A stretch of 64,000 bases of DNA from Betaproteobacteria bacterium (GTDB taxonomy: Bacteria > Pseudomonadota > Gammaproteobacteria > Burkholderiales > SG8-41), in NCBI GenBank assembly GCA_016192825.1, contig JACPTK010000074.1, forward strand, positions 1 to 64,000, read 5' to 3'. Position numbers and translations under genes: made by a program. The notes under the pieces are model-generated. The model ran no database searches. It was given only the letters and a program-made list of their open reading frames with translations, and was not told where the DNA came from. Positions 16,782 through 24,705 of the stretch are shown one piece after another. Every line of letters starts with the position of its first letter. Within the stretch, counting starts at the first letter, position 1.

Positions 16782-17585
16782 ATGACACGCCCTGCACTCA
16801 AGGACTCCGCGCTTGCCGTCGAGGATCGCGTGGCGGTGCTGACATTCAAGCGCGACGATGTGCGCAACGCGCTCACCAGCACCGAGCTGGTCAACGACAT
16901 CCCGGCCGTCATCGACTGGGCCAACGCCAGCCCGGAGATTTCGGCGCTCATCCTGACCGGCGAGGGCAGCGCTTTCTCCGCGGGCGGCAACATCAAGACC
17001 ATGGGCGAGCGTGCCAAGGCGGCGCCCCACATCCTCGAACAGAACTACCGCGCCGGCGTGCAGCGCATCCCGCTCGCGCTCGAGCGGGCGCAGATCCCGG
17101 TGATCGCGGCGGTGAACGGGCCGGCGATCGGCGCCGGCTTCGACATGGCCAACATGTGCGACATCCGCGTCGGTTCCACCAACGCGCAGTTCGGCGAGAC
17201 CTTCGCGAACCTCGGCATCATCGCCGGCGACGGCGGCGGCTGGTTTCTGATCCGCCTCCTCGGCTACCAGCGTGCCGCCGAGCTCACCTTCACCGGCCGC
17301 ATCGTCAAGGCCGAGGAGGCGCTCAAGCTCGGCATCCTCCTCGAACTGACCGAGCCTGGCGAGCTGCTGCCGCGCGCGAAGGCGCTCGCCGCGACGATCG
17401 CCGGCAAGCCGCCGCAGGCGATCCGCTACGCGAAGCGCCTGCTGAAGCTCGCGCAGCGCCAGGGCCTCGACGAGCATCTCGACGTGTGCTCGGCGTTCCA
17501 GGCGATCTGCCACAAGACCGAGGATCACCAGGAAGCGCTTGCGGCGTTCTTCGAGAAGCGCACGGGCCGGTTCAAGGGCGCGTAA
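16782..17585 (+). CDS. Crotonase-family protein (enoyl-CoA hydratase-like), catalytic Glu residues replaced
   Basis: This 267-residue protein has the crotonase core: AFSAGGNIKTMGERAKA (first oxyanion loop), AAVNGPAIGAGFDMANMCD (second loop) and the trimer helices at the C-terminus. Against rat enoyl-CoA hydratase, Glu144 is Asp121 (GAGFDMANMCD) and Glu164 is Phe141 (FGETFANLG). Plain hydration is therefore unlikely, and an isomerase, hydrolase or decarboxylase role is possible. The start ATG 16782 follows GAGGAATTACAC. It overlaps the next gene by one base (TAATG). It follows gntR on the same strand and may belong to the same acyl-CoA regulon. Confidence 0.85.
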   Translation: MTRPALKDSALAVEDRVAVLTFKRDDVRNALTSTELVNDIPAVIDWANASPEISALILTGEGSAFSAGGNIKTMGERAKAAPHILEQNYRAGVQRIPLALERAQIPVIAAVNGPAIGAGFDMANMCDIRVGSTNAQFGETFANLGIIAGDGGGWFLIRLLGYQRAAELTFTGRIVKAEEALKLGILLELTEPGELLPRAKALAATIAGKPPQAIRYAKRLLKLAQRQGLDEHLDVCSAFQAICHKTEDHQEALAAFFEKRTGRFKGA

Positions 17586-18262
17586 TGGGAAAACTGCTTC
17601 TGTTGCCATTGGTGCTGGCGCTGCTCGCACCCGTGCCGCTGGGCGCGCAGGAGCGCCGGCTGGATCCGCTGGACGAAGCCGCCCAGGACGCGTCGTGGAC
17701 CGCCTTCCGGGATACGTTGCTGTCCACGCTGCAAAAACGCGACCGCGCGTTCGTCGTAAGCATACTGGATCCGGATGTTCGCAGCAGCCTCGAAGGCGAG
17801 CGCGGCGTCGAGGCGTTCCGCGCCCACTGGCACCTCGATTCCGATTCGAGCCCGCTGTGGCGCGAACTCGCCACGGTGCTCGCGCTGCCCGCCGCCTATC
17901 ATCGCCCCGGGAGCGGGCCCGTCGAGCTGTGCGTTCCCTACGTGGCCGTGCGCTGGCCGCAGGATATGGACGCCTACACGGGTGGCGCGATCGTGGCCGG
18001 CAAGGCGCCGGTGAAGGCGGCGCCCGCATCGGCTTCGGCTACGATCGCCACGCTCTCCTACAACATGGTCGAGGTGGCCGATTGGGAGGTCGCGGACCGT
18101 GCGGCGGATTCGAAGCAGAAATGGGTGAAGATCAAGCTCAAGGAAGGCGAGGGCTACGTCCCCGAGGAGCAGATCCGCAGCCCCATCGAGCACGCCGCGT
18201 GCTTCGTCAAAGGCGAGGGCGGCTGGCGCCTGGTCGGGTTCGGCCCGGGAGGCGGCAAATAG
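17585..18262 (+). CDS. Secreted protein with a C-terminal SH3-like domain, function unknown
   Basis: The 225-residue product starts MGKLLLLPLVLALLAPVPLG with a signal-peptide cut after GAQ, so it is exported. The middle part (residues about 25-120) is helical with no family I can name. The C-terminal 80 residues, including VADWEVADRAADSKQKWVKI and EGEGYVPEEQIRSPIEH, look like a bacterial SH3 domain followed by a short CFVKGEGGWRLVGF strand pair. This layout is common in uncharacterised betaproteobacterial envelope proteins. The start codon overlaps the crotonase stop, so the two genes are co-translated, although their functions look unrelated. The stop is directly followed by a repeat. Confidence 0.7.
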   Translation: MGKLLLLPLVLALLAPVPLGAQERRLDPLDEAAQDASWTAFRDTLLSTLQKRDRAFVVSILDPDVRSSLEGERGVEAFRAHWHLDSDSSPLWRELATVLALPAAYHRPGSGPVELCVPYVAVRWPQDMDAYTGGAIVAGKAPVKAAPASASATIATLSYNMVEVADWEVADRAADSKQKWVKIKLKEGEGYVPEEQIRSPIEHAACFVKGEGGWRLVGFGPGGGK

Positions 18263-18353
18263 ACAGGATTTACAGGATTAACAGGATTTAATCCAAGAAC
18301 TCCAGAGCCCTGCTTGTAGAAATTGATCTTGTAAATCTTGTTAATCCTGTCCA
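18261..18353. repeat. 9-bp tandem repeats in inverted orientation (ACAGGATTT / AATCCTGT)
   Basis: ACAGGATTTACAGGATTAAC and a further copy lie at 18263-18290, immediately after the TAG stop of the SH3 protein gene. The inverted relative TTGTAAATCTTGTTAATCCT lies near 18329-18350. The unit matches the array at 7702-7740. It could form a long imperfect hairpin in the transcript. Confidence 0.8.
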
Positions 18354-18386
18354 TGACTATGCTTTACCCGCGTTGAGCGGGGAAAT

Positions 18387-19367
18387 ATGCGGCTAATAGT
18401 CGGTTTGCTGCTAGTCATTTCCACCATGGTTAATTCCGTCCATTCGCTCGACTTGCAGGGGCACCGCGGCGCGCGCGGGCTCGCGCCCGAGAACACCCTC
18501 CCTGCGTTCGCCAGAGCGCTCGGAATCGGCGTCACCACGCTCGAGATGGACTGCGCCATCACCAGGGACGGCGTGGTGGTGGTGAGCCACGATCCCGCGC
18601 TCAATCCCGACATCACGCGCGGGCCCGATGGCAAATGGCTGGGAAAGGCCGGCCCCGCGATCCGGATCCTGACGTACACGGCGCTTCAGCGCTTCGACGT
18701 CGGGCGGCTCAACCCGTCGAATGACTACGCCAAGCGCTGGCCGGAGCAGCAGCCTGTGGACGGCACGCGCATCCCGCGCCTGTCCGACGTGTTCGCGCTC
18801 GTGAAGAAGAGCGGCAACGAAACCGTGCGCTTCAACATCGAGACCAAGATTTCGCCGCTGGAACCGAATCAGACGGCTGGGCCCGAAGAGTTTGCCCGCA
18901 AGCTGGTGGCGGCGATACGCGCCGGCGGCATGGAAAAGCGCGCCACCATTCAATCCTTCGACTGGCGCACGCTGCAGGTCGTGCAAGACGAAGCGCCGGA
19001 AATCCCGACCGTCTATCTCACGGTGGAGAAGGGCTTCATGGACAGCATCCAAGCCGGCCGCCCGTTTTCGCCGTGGACGGCCGGCTTAAAGGTGGATCAA
19101 TTCGGTGGTTCCGTTCCAAGGATGATCAAAGCGGCGGGTGGAGCAGTCTGGTCTCCGTACCAGGGCGATCTCACCCGCGAGGCGGTGAAGGAAGCGCAGG
19201 CGCTCGGCCTGAAAGTCGTGGTCTGGACGGTGAACGATCCCGCCGATATGAAACGCCTGGTCGAGTGGGGCGTGGACGGCATCATTTCCGACCGCCCCGA
19301 CTGGCTCCGTGCCGTCGCAGAGGGGGCGGGCCTGCCGCTGCCGGTGCCCACCCGAGTTTCTCCGTGA
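18387..19367 (+). CDS. Periplasmic glycerophosphodiester phosphodiesterase
   Basis: The 326-residue protein hydrolyses glycerophosphodiesters to glycerol 3-phosphate and an alcohol. Family motifs are LQGHRGARGLAPENTLPAF (catalytic His and Glu), TTLEMDCAITRDGVVVVSHD, RFNIETK and, near the end, VVWTVNDPADMKRLVEWGVD with IISDRPD. A signal peptide (MRLIVGLLLVISTMVNSVHS) indicates export, as in GlpQ. It is single, flanked by a repeat on the left and the promoter region of the sulfur island on the right. Confidence 0.9.
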   Translation: MRLIVGLLLVISTMVNSVHSLDLQGHRGARGLAPENTLPAFARALGIGVTTLEMDCAITRDGVVVVSHDPALNPDITRGPDGKWLGKAGPAIRILTYTALQRFDVGRLNPSNDYAKRWPEQQPVDGTRIPRLSDVFALVKKSGNETVRFNIETKISPLEPNQTAGPEEFARKLVAAIRAGGMEKRATIQSFDWRTLQVVQDEAPEIPTVYLTVEKGFMDSIQAGRPFSPWTAGLKVDQFGGSVPRMIKAAGGAVWSPYQGDLTREAVKEAQALGLKVVVWTVNDPADMKRLVEWGVDGIISDRPDWLRAVAEGAGLPLPVPTRVSP

Positions 19368-19450
19368 GGGGCGCCGGTCCCTCCGGGTGCTGTCAGCGTT
19401 CTTCTTTCGGCCTGGTACCCCCCGCTTCCATGGAAGCAGCGTGCTGCAAG

Positions 19451-19493
19451 CTTGACTTAGGTCAAGTTCAGCGCGCGCTGGCGGCCTAGTATC
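19451..19493 (+). promoter_or_regulatory. CRP/FNR-type box and -10 hexamer upstream of the PAS-LuxR gene
   Basis: CTTGAC-TTAG-GTCAAG at 19451-19466 is a perfect palindrome of the TTGAC-N4-GTCAA form, close to FNR/Anr/Dnr boxes. A -10-like TAGTAT lies at 19488-19493. If transcription starts near 19500, the box centre lies at about -41.5, the class II activator position. This suggests oxygen- or nitrogen-oxide-dependent expression of the regulator. Confidence 0.55.
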
Positions 19494-19564
19494 AATCCAG
19501 ACTCCAGGCACCGCGCACAGGACGGCCGGCGTGGGCAGGGAACACTTTGTAGGAGGCGGAGGGC

Positions 19565-20212
19565 ATGCCCTCGTTCGCGGATTTGCTTCTGCACACGGTC
19601 GACGGTGTTTTTGCGGTCGACGCGCGCCAGCGTATTGTTCTCTGGAATCCGGACTGCGAACAGCTGTTCGGTCTGCCAGTCCAGCAGGTGCTCGGACGGC
19701 CCTGCAGCGAGATCGTGCGGGGTAACAATCCGGTGGAGCAGCCGGTCTGTGGCGGCGGCTGCTGCATCGCGTCCTTTGCCGAGAACCCCAACATCCCCGG
19801 CATGTTTCCGTTGCGGGCGCGCGACGCCGCCGGTCGCGAGCTGCGCCTGACGGTCAGCCTGCTGCTGGTGCCCTCGACGCGCAAGGAGCAGCGGCTCTGC
19901 GTGCACCTGTTGCGCCGCGGTTCGATGACGGACCCGTTGCTGGCGTTGCAGGACGACGAGCGCTCGACGCGCGCGATGCCGGCGCGCAAAGCCGCGGACG
20001 ACGTCCTCCCGGTCGGCGCCTGCGGCCTCACCAAACGTGAGCGCGAGATCCTCAATTTGCTGGCGGAAGGCCTGGCGGTGGGGGCGATTTCGCGGCTGAT
20101 GAAGATCAGCATCGTCACGGTCCGCAACCACGTGCAGCACATCGAGGCAAAGCTCGCGGTCCACAGCCAGGCGGAGGCCGTTGCCTACGCCTACCGCCAC
20201 AACCTCGCTTAA
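19565..20212 (+). CDS. PAS-LuxR transcriptional regulator with Cys cluster
   Basis: This 215-residue regulator joins an N-terminal PAS sensor (DGVFAVDARQRIVLWNPDCE through about residue 115) to a C-terminal LuxR/GerE helix-turn-helix (residues about 150-212, LTKREREILNLLAEGLAVGA with VTVRNHVQHIEAKL). The PAS domain carries Cys31, Cys47 and a CGGGCC cluster (Cys62, 66, 67), which could ligate a metal or Fe-S centre or react with persulfide. There is no receiver domain, so it should sense its signal directly. It stands first in the sulfur-trafficking island, with an FNR-type box upstream, and is the natural candidate for control of the genes after it. Confidence 0.82.
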   Translation: MPSFADLLLHTVDGVFAVDARQRIVLWNPDCEQLFGLPVQQVLGRPCSEIVRGNNPVEQPVCGGGCCIASFAENPNIPGMFPLRARDAAGRELRLTVSLLLVPSTRKEQRLCVHLLRRGSMTDPLLALQDDERSTRAMPARKAADDVLPVGACGLTKREREILNLLAEGLAVGAISRLMKISIVTVRNHVQHIEAKLAVHSQAEAVAYAYRHNLA

Positions 20213-20283
20213 CGCGACGTCGATACAAAGCGGTGGGAGCCCGCCAGGCAGTGAGCCAACCTTTTTCACGGGGAGCCAAAGTG

Positions 20284-20562
20284 ATGGCGCAACCGAAAAA
20301 GATCGCGGTGGTGGTGCGGGGCCGGGAGAGCGAGGCGCTGCGGATGGCGCTTGGCCTCACGCTGATGGACGACGTGGTCGACGTGTACGTCCTCGACCAC
20401 CGTCTTGCCGGCGCGGACGAGGACCTGATGAACCTCGATCTCATGGGCGAGGTCGGCATCAAGGTCTACTCCAACCATCCTGACGACCCGCACGCGCAGC
20501 ACCGCCCGACCGAAGAGATCGCCCGCCAGCTGCTCGAATACGATCACGTCCTGCCGTACTAA
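20284..20562 (+). CDS. DsrE-like small protein
   Basis: The product is 92 residues. KKIAVVVRGRESEALRMALG followed by DVVDVYVLDHRL fits the alternating strand-helix start of the DsrE/DsrF/TusD fold, which in sulfur oxidisers accepts and passes on sulfur as a Cys persulfide. The protein has no Cys at all, so it cannot carry a persulfide itself and may be a structural or regulatory partner. The start ATG 20284 follows GGGGAGCCAAAGTG. It lies between the regulator and a second DsrE-like gene, and precedes the TGATG-N6-CATCA promoter. The fold call is by pattern only. Confidence 0.6.
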   Translation: MAQPKKIAVVVRGRESEALRMALGLTLMDDVVDVYVLDHRLAGADEDLMNLDLMGEVGIKVYSNHPDDPHAQHRPTEEIARQLLEYDHVLPY

Positions 20563-20575
20563 CGCGTCCCTCACC

Positions 20576-20620
20576 TGATGCAAATGCATCATTCTCAACT
20601 CTAGGCCGGCCCCCTATATT
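20576..20620 (+). promoter_or_regulatory. TGATG-N6-CATCA palindrome plus -10 box, copy 1
   Basis: The palindrome at 20576-20591 reads TGATGCAAATGCATCA and is followed by TTCTC. A -10-like TATATT lies at 20615-20620, 34 bp from palindrome centre to hexamer centre. The same palindrome, with the same TTCTC tail and the same 34-bp distance, occurs upstream of the rhodanese gene (30685-30729). It is a likely activator site near -42 for the gene starting at 20650. Confidence 0.65.
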
Positions 20621-20649
20621 GGCCCTGGGAAAGGGCGATTGGGGCACCC

Positions 20650-20955
20650 GTGTCGAGACTCGGCATTCTCGTAAACACCGACCGGCACCTGAAGCATCTC
20701 CTGGGCTTCACTCGAGCGGCTTTGGCGGCGGGGCACGAGGTCATCATATTTGTCATGGACGGGGGCACCCGGCTGCTGCGGGATGCCGGGCTGCAGGGCC
20801 TGGCCGGGCTCCCGGGCGTATCCCTCAGCTTATGCGATCACAGCGCCAAGCGGCACGGTGTCGACATCGAGGGGCTGCCGGCGGCAGTCGTGCGCGGCAG
20901 CCAACTGAACAACGCCATGATGAATCACCAGGCCGAGCGGGTGATCGTGCTCTAG
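20650..20955 (+). CDS. DsrE/DsrF-family protein
   Basis: The 101-residue product starts at GTG 20650 and reads SRLGILVNTDRHLKHLLGFT, then AALAAGHEVIIFVMDGGTRL and LSLCDHSAKRHGVDIEGLP. This is a typical DsrE fold with a single Cys near residue 63, in the place where DsrE/TusD family members bind persulfide. The C-terminus is VRGSQLNNAMMNHQAERVIV plus Leu. Its TAG stop (20953-20955) is supplied by the first bases of an inserted repeat element, so a few native residues may be lost. It probably handles sulfane sulfur in the cytosol with TusA (24706) and the mini DsrH-like protein. Confidence 0.75.
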   Translation: MSRLGILVNTDRHLKHLLGFTRAALAAGHEVIIFVMDGGTRLLRDAGLQGLAGLPGVSLSLCDHSAKRHGVDIEGLPAAVVRGSQLNNAMMNHQAERVIVL

Positions 20956-21158
20956 GAGTTTGTCGGACTTGGCGCCGACAAACTCCTAATGCAAAACCGC
21001 CAGCTGACTTACAACAGAGTCGAGTGAAAAGCGTGTTCTATCCACCAGGAAGTGCAGGAACAGCGGCGAATTCAGGTATTTCGAATCCAATGCTGTCGTT
21101 TGCCTGCGGGCGGTTTTGCGTAAGGAGTGTGTCGGGGCATAGCGCGACACACCCCTAG
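20952..21158. mobile_element. MITE/REP-like element A
   Basis: The element is bounded by CTAG on both sides (20952-20955 and 21155-21158). Its left hairpin has arms TAGGAGTTTGTCGG (20953-20966) and CCGACAAACTCCTA (20975-20988). GCAAAACCGCC follows at 20991-21001, then about 100 bp, GGCGGTTTTGC at 21109-21119 and a right hairpin (GTGTGTCG/CGACACAC) to 21157. No coding frame is seen. It separates two sulfur-relay genes and provides the stop codon of the left one. Confidence 0.8.
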
Positions 21159-21186
21159 GCCGGCTCGTGCATTGGAGGAGCGCGAC

Positions 21187-21357
21187 ATGCGTGTGCTTCA
21201 TTTGCTGAATGACGGGCCGGAGGTGGCATGTGCCGAGCTTCTCAGGCTGCAAAGCGCGGAGCGCGAGGTCGAGGTGATCGATCTATCGCAGGCGGAAATC
21301 GATTACGAGATGCTGATCGAAAAGATCTTCGCCAGCGACCAAGTGGTCTCGTGGTGA
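21187..21357 (+). CDS. Mini DsrH/TusB-like protein (56 aa)
   Basis: The protein is only 56 residues: it starts MRVLHLLNDGPEVACAELLR and ends IFASDQVVSW. MxxLHLLN and the acidic C-terminal helix followed by VVSW resemble DsrH/TusB, but those are about 95-100 residues. The stop is clean and GGAGG stands just before the start, so this is a compact protein, not a frameshift product. There is one Cys (residue 15). It follows element A and precedes the GT39 gene. It could form a small sulfur-relay complex with the DsrE-like proteins. The family link is tentative. Confidence 0.6.
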   Translation: MRVLHLLNDGPEVACAELLRLQSAEREVEVIDLSQAEIDYEMLIEKIFASDQVVSW

Positions 21358-21464
21358 CGATGAGCGCTGCGGCGGGCTTTGGCGTGACGCCCGTGCGTGA
21401 TCGCCGGGCCGCACGCTCGCACCGGCTGCCTCCGTGACCGGGATGGACATGAGGCTGGAGTTGC

Positions 21465-23240
21465 ATGCCAACGCACGGGAGGCGCATGAACGGCACCCAG
21501 GCGCGGAGCGGGATCCGGCGGCACGACACGTCCGCGTTGTCGTTTCGTCGGGCCGGCGCGGATTCCGGGGAGGCGCTCGCTTCGCTGCAGTGCGCGCTCG
21601 TCGCCCTCCTGGCGCTGTCGGCTGTTGCGCTGCTCTTTCTGCTGCGAGGGCTCGACGACAACCGTCTGGTGAGCTGGCGCTGGGTGTTCGCGCCCTCCGA
21701 CCTGCTCCCGCTCCTGTCGATCCTCGCGCTCGGTCTGTCTCTCGCTTGGTGGGCTTCGCGCATGCCGTGGAATGCGCGCCCCGCAGTTCCGCTACTCGGC
21801 CTCTTTGCGTTTCTCGGCTGCATGCCGCTCTGGAGCGAACCGGAAGTGATCGTGGACGCCGCACGCTATTTCGTGCAGGCCAAGCACCTCGCGCTCTACG
21901 GGATCAGCCATTTTGCGAGCGAGTGGGGCCGGCAGATACCGGCCTGGACCGACCTTCCGCTGGTGCCCTTCCTCTACGGCCTGCTGTTCAGCTTCGCGGG
22001 CGAAACCCGGCTCGCCATTCAGATCTTCAACTCGCTGCTCCTCGCCGGGACCGTCGTCCTGACCTACCGGATCGGGAATGCTCTGTGGGACCGGCCGACG
22101 GGCATGTGCGGAGCCGTGCTGCTCCTCGGCATGCCGTACCTGCTCACCCAGGTCCCCCTCATGCTCGTCGATGTGCCCGCCGTGTTCTTCCTCACGCTGG
22201 CTGCGTATGCCGCGATCGCGGCTACCGAGCGGGGTGGGCGTGTGCGGCTCCTGGCTGCGGCGGTGGCGCTCGCGCTGGCGGCGCTCACCAAATACTCCGC
22301 CTGGATTGCGCTCGCGTTTCCGCCGATTCTGGCGCTATTCTGCTCCCGCGGCGAGCGGCGCCCGGCGCTCGCGCGCGCCGCGGCAATCGTACTGGGAGCG
22401 ATGGCGCTCGCCGGCGCCGTCCTGCTCGCGAAAGCGGAGGTCATTGCCGGCCAGATCGCGCTGCTGTGGAGCTACCAGCTGCCCGCGCTCGAGCGCTGGC
22501 AGGAGGGCCCGGTCTCGACTTTCCTGTTCCAGATCCACCCCTTTGTCACGCTCGCGGCGGCAGGCTCGATCGTGCTGGCGATCCTCCAACGAGATTCGCG
22601 TTACGCTGCGATCGCTGCGATCGCGCTGCTCGCGCTTGCGCTCGGCGGCAGGCGCATCCGCTACCTCGTCATTGCGATGCCGATGCTGGCCCTCGCGGCC
22701 GCGTACGGGCTGCGCGTGCTCCGCCAAATCCCGACACGCCAGTTTGTCGCGTCGTGCGCGGCGGTTTCGGCGCTGGCGGTGGCCTACACCGGCTATCTGC
22801 CGTTCCTGCGCGAAACGAGCGCGGAAAACCTCAAACAGGCGGGCGCGTTGCTCGACGCCATGAGCGGCGACGCGGTCGAGGTCATCGTGCTGCCGGCGAC
22901 GCGCTCCAGCGTCAATCCGGCGGTGGCCATTCCGCTGCTGGACCTCCACACGCACAAGCGCGTGATCTATCGGCGCGACCTGAGCCCGTTGCCGGCGCCC
23001 GAGCCCGCCGTGCGGGTGGTCTCGCCGGTGCGTTTCACCTGGGAATACCCGGAGGCGCCCTTTTTGCTCGGGCCGCACGAGCAGCGGGCGCCGGTGGTGC
23101 TGGTGATGAGCGCGCCCGATCAGTCCCTGTCCCGTGCTGTGGCAAGCCGGCTCGTGGGCTACGTAAAGTTGCGCGAACTGGCGGTGCGCGATCCGGTGTT
23201 CCGCTTCCAGACCCTCGTGCGGGTCTATCAACCGACATGA
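21465..23240 (+). CDS. GT39-type (PMT/ArnT-like) membrane glycosyltransferase
   Basis: This 591-residue membrane protein has about ten to twelve hydrophobic helices between residues 45 and 430 and a hydrophilic C-terminal domain. The first loop carries WSEPEVIVDAARYFVQAKHL, in the place of the acidic catalytic loop of dolichyl/undecaprenyl-phosphate sugar transferases. Such enzymes move a sugar from a polyprenyl carrier to lipid or protein on the periplasmic side. The acceptor is unknown. An overlapping frame at 21434-23269 lacks membrane segments and is a shadow. It is the only glycan gene on the plus strand of the island; a GT2 lies at 29621. Confidence 0.82.
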   Translation: MPTHGRRMNGTQARSGIRRHDTSALSFRRAGADSGEALASLQCALVALLALSAVALLFLLRGLDDNRLVSWRWVFAPSDLLPLLSILALGLSLAWWASRMPWNARPAVPLLGLFAFLGCMPLWSEPEVIVDAARYFVQAKHLALYGISHFASEWGRQIPAWTDLPLVPFLYGLLFSFAGETRLAIQIFNSLLLAGTVVLTYRIGNALWDRPTGMCGAVLLLGMPYLLTQVPLMLVDVPAVFFLTLAAYAAIAATERGGRVRLLAAAVALALAALTKYSAWIALAFPPILALFCSRGERRPALARAAAIVLGAMALAGAVLLAKAEVIAGQIALLWSYQLPALERWQEGPVSTFLFQIHPFVTLAAAGSIVLAILQRDSRYAAIAAIALLALALGGRRIRYLVIAMPMLALAAAYGLRVLRQIPTRQFVASCAAVSALAVAYTGYLPFLRETSAENLKQAGALLDAMSGDAVEVIVLPATRSSVNPAVAIPLLDLHTHKRVIYRRDLSPLPAPEPAVRVVSPVRFTWEYPEAPFLLGPHEQRAPVVLVMSAPDQSLSRAVASRLVGYVKLRELAVRDPVFRFQTLVRVYQPT

Positions 23241-23265
23241 GCGTCACCGCCCGAAGGGGCATGCC

Positions 23266-24690
23266 ATGAGTGAAGCCAAGAGGAAATTCTGGGCGTTTGC
23301 CATCGTCGCAACCCTGGTGCTGATCAGCGTTGCGACTTACGCCTATCACGAGTTCTACCTTTATCTGTCGGTCTACCTGTGGTTCGGCTTCATCTACGGG
23401 ATGTGCCTGCAGTACGGCCGCTTCTGCTTCTCTTCGGCATTCCGCGACCTGTTCGCCGTGGGCGTACCGCGCATGGCCGTAGGCATCATGATCGCGATCG
23501 CGTTCTTCGCACTGGTGGGCGCCTTTGTCAGCGCCACGGGGCTCAGCACGTTCCACTCCGCGCCCATCGGCCTGCACGCGGTGATCGCCGGTTTCATCTT
23601 CGGGGTCGGCATGTGCTTCGCGGGCGGCTGCGCCTCGGGCTCGATGTACAAGACCGGCGAAGGCAACATGAATGCGGCGCTGGTGGTGGTTTCCATCAGC
23701 GTCACGCAGGCGGTCTTCGTGGACATCGGCGGCTGGGCGAACGCGCTGGTGCCCGCCTCCTGGGCGAAATCGGCCTCCGAAAAAGGGCTGCCCGCCTCGA
23801 TCAACGTGGCCGACGGCTGGGTGGACCAGTATCTGGCCGGCTACGTGTGGGACCAGCCCGTATTGAGTTTCGCCACGATGCTGGGCTGGACCGACCAGTC
23901 GGTCATGGGCGCCTTCCTCGGCAACTTTCTGGTCGGCGTCGCGCTGCCCGGTGCGGCGCTGCTTGTCGTCGTCTACTTCTTCTGGTCGCGGCGCACCTTC
24001 ATGAAGAAGCGGCTCGCGGCAGCCAGCGCTCGCCCGCGCCTCACCGACGAGCTTGCCGGCTACTGGGCCATGGTCGTCGCCTCCAAGCGCACGGCGATTG
24101 CGGGACTTGCCCTCGGCATCGCGGCGGGCCTGCACATGTATGCGAGCCAGGGGCTGCGCGTGAAGTACGGGGTGCGCAACGCCGGCCCGTTGCTCGAACG
24201 CATGGGGTTCGACTTCGGCCTCTCGGTGAACGGCACGGTATTCGATCCCGGCTACTGGTACGTGACCACGCAGGAGGCGCAGTGGGTCGGCTGGGTGTTC
24301 CACAAGCTCGGCTGGAACCAGATGGACAACATCTTCTTCGGCTTCAACAACGGCATTCCCAATCCGCTGATCAACCCCGCCGACTGGATGTCGATCGCGC
24401 TCTTCGGCGGCGCGGCGGTGATGGCGCTGCTCCACAATGAATTCAAGTTCAAGAAGCCGACCCTCGAGACCGCGATCTGGGCGATCATCGGCGGCGCGCT
24501 CATGGGCATCGGCTCGCGGCTCGGGCTCGGCTGCAATGTGGGCGCCTTCTTCGTGCGCGTATCCCAGGGCGATCCGTCGGGCTGGGTTTTCGGAATCGGC
24601 ATGGTTGGCGGCGCCTATCTCGGGGTGAAATTCTTCAACTGGTGGACCGAGCGGCGGATGGCGCGGCAGTTCGCCGCGACCATAACTTGA
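23266..24690 (+). CDS. YeeE/YedE-family thiosulfate/sulfur transporter (TsuA-like)
   Basis: This 474-residue membrane protein belongs to the YeeE/YedE family, whose member TsuA takes up thiosulfate through a relay of conserved Cys residues. The matching motifs are present: MCLQYGRFCFSSAFRD, VGMCFAGGCASGSMYKTGEG and, near the end, GSRLGLGCNVGAFFVRVSQG with DPSGW. A large periplasmic loop (residues about 290-370, GVRNAGPLLERMGFDFGL) is longer than in short YeeE proteins. It stands 15 bp before tusA, the usual cytosolic partner, which supports import of thiosulfate or sulfane sulfur and handover to TusA. The start ATG 23266 lies in a short gap after the GT39 gene. Confidence 0.88.
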   Translation: MSEAKRKFWAFAIVATLVLISVATYAYHEFYLYLSVYLWFGFIYGMCLQYGRFCFSSAFRDLFAVGVPRMAVGIMIAIAFFALVGAFVSATGLSTFHSAPIGLHAVIAGFIFGVGMCFAGGCASGSMYKTGEGNMNAALVVVSISVTQAVFVDIGGWANALVPASWAKSASEKGLPASINVADGWVDQYLAGYVWDQPVLSFATMLGWTDQSVMGAFLGNFLVGVALPGAALLVVVYFFWSRRTFMKKRLAAASARPRLTDELAGYWAMVVASKRTAIAGLALGIAAGLHMYASQGLRVKYGVRNAGPLLERMGFDFGLSVNGTVFDPGYWYVTTQEAQWVGWVFHKLGWNQMDNIFFGFNNGIPNPLINPADWMSIALFGGAAVMALLHNEFKFKKPTLETAIWAIIGGALMGIGSRLGLGCNVGAFFVRVSQGDPSGWVFGIGMVGGAYLGVKFFNWWTERRMARQFAATIT

Positions 24691-24705
24691 CGGAGGAAAT
24701 GCGCC

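Noticed and set aside
20952-21158. Element A as a riboswitch or structured leader of the downstream gene
   Set aside because: The same hairpin-box architecture recurs with different cores and contexts (24948, 48503), which fits a mobile repeat better than a gene-specific RNA.
21434-23269. Long overlapping plus-strand frame (611 codons) across the GT39 gene
   Set aside because: It lacks membrane segments and is Arg/Ala/Gly/Pro-rich as expected for a shifted GC-rich frame. The GT39 frame shows family features throughout.
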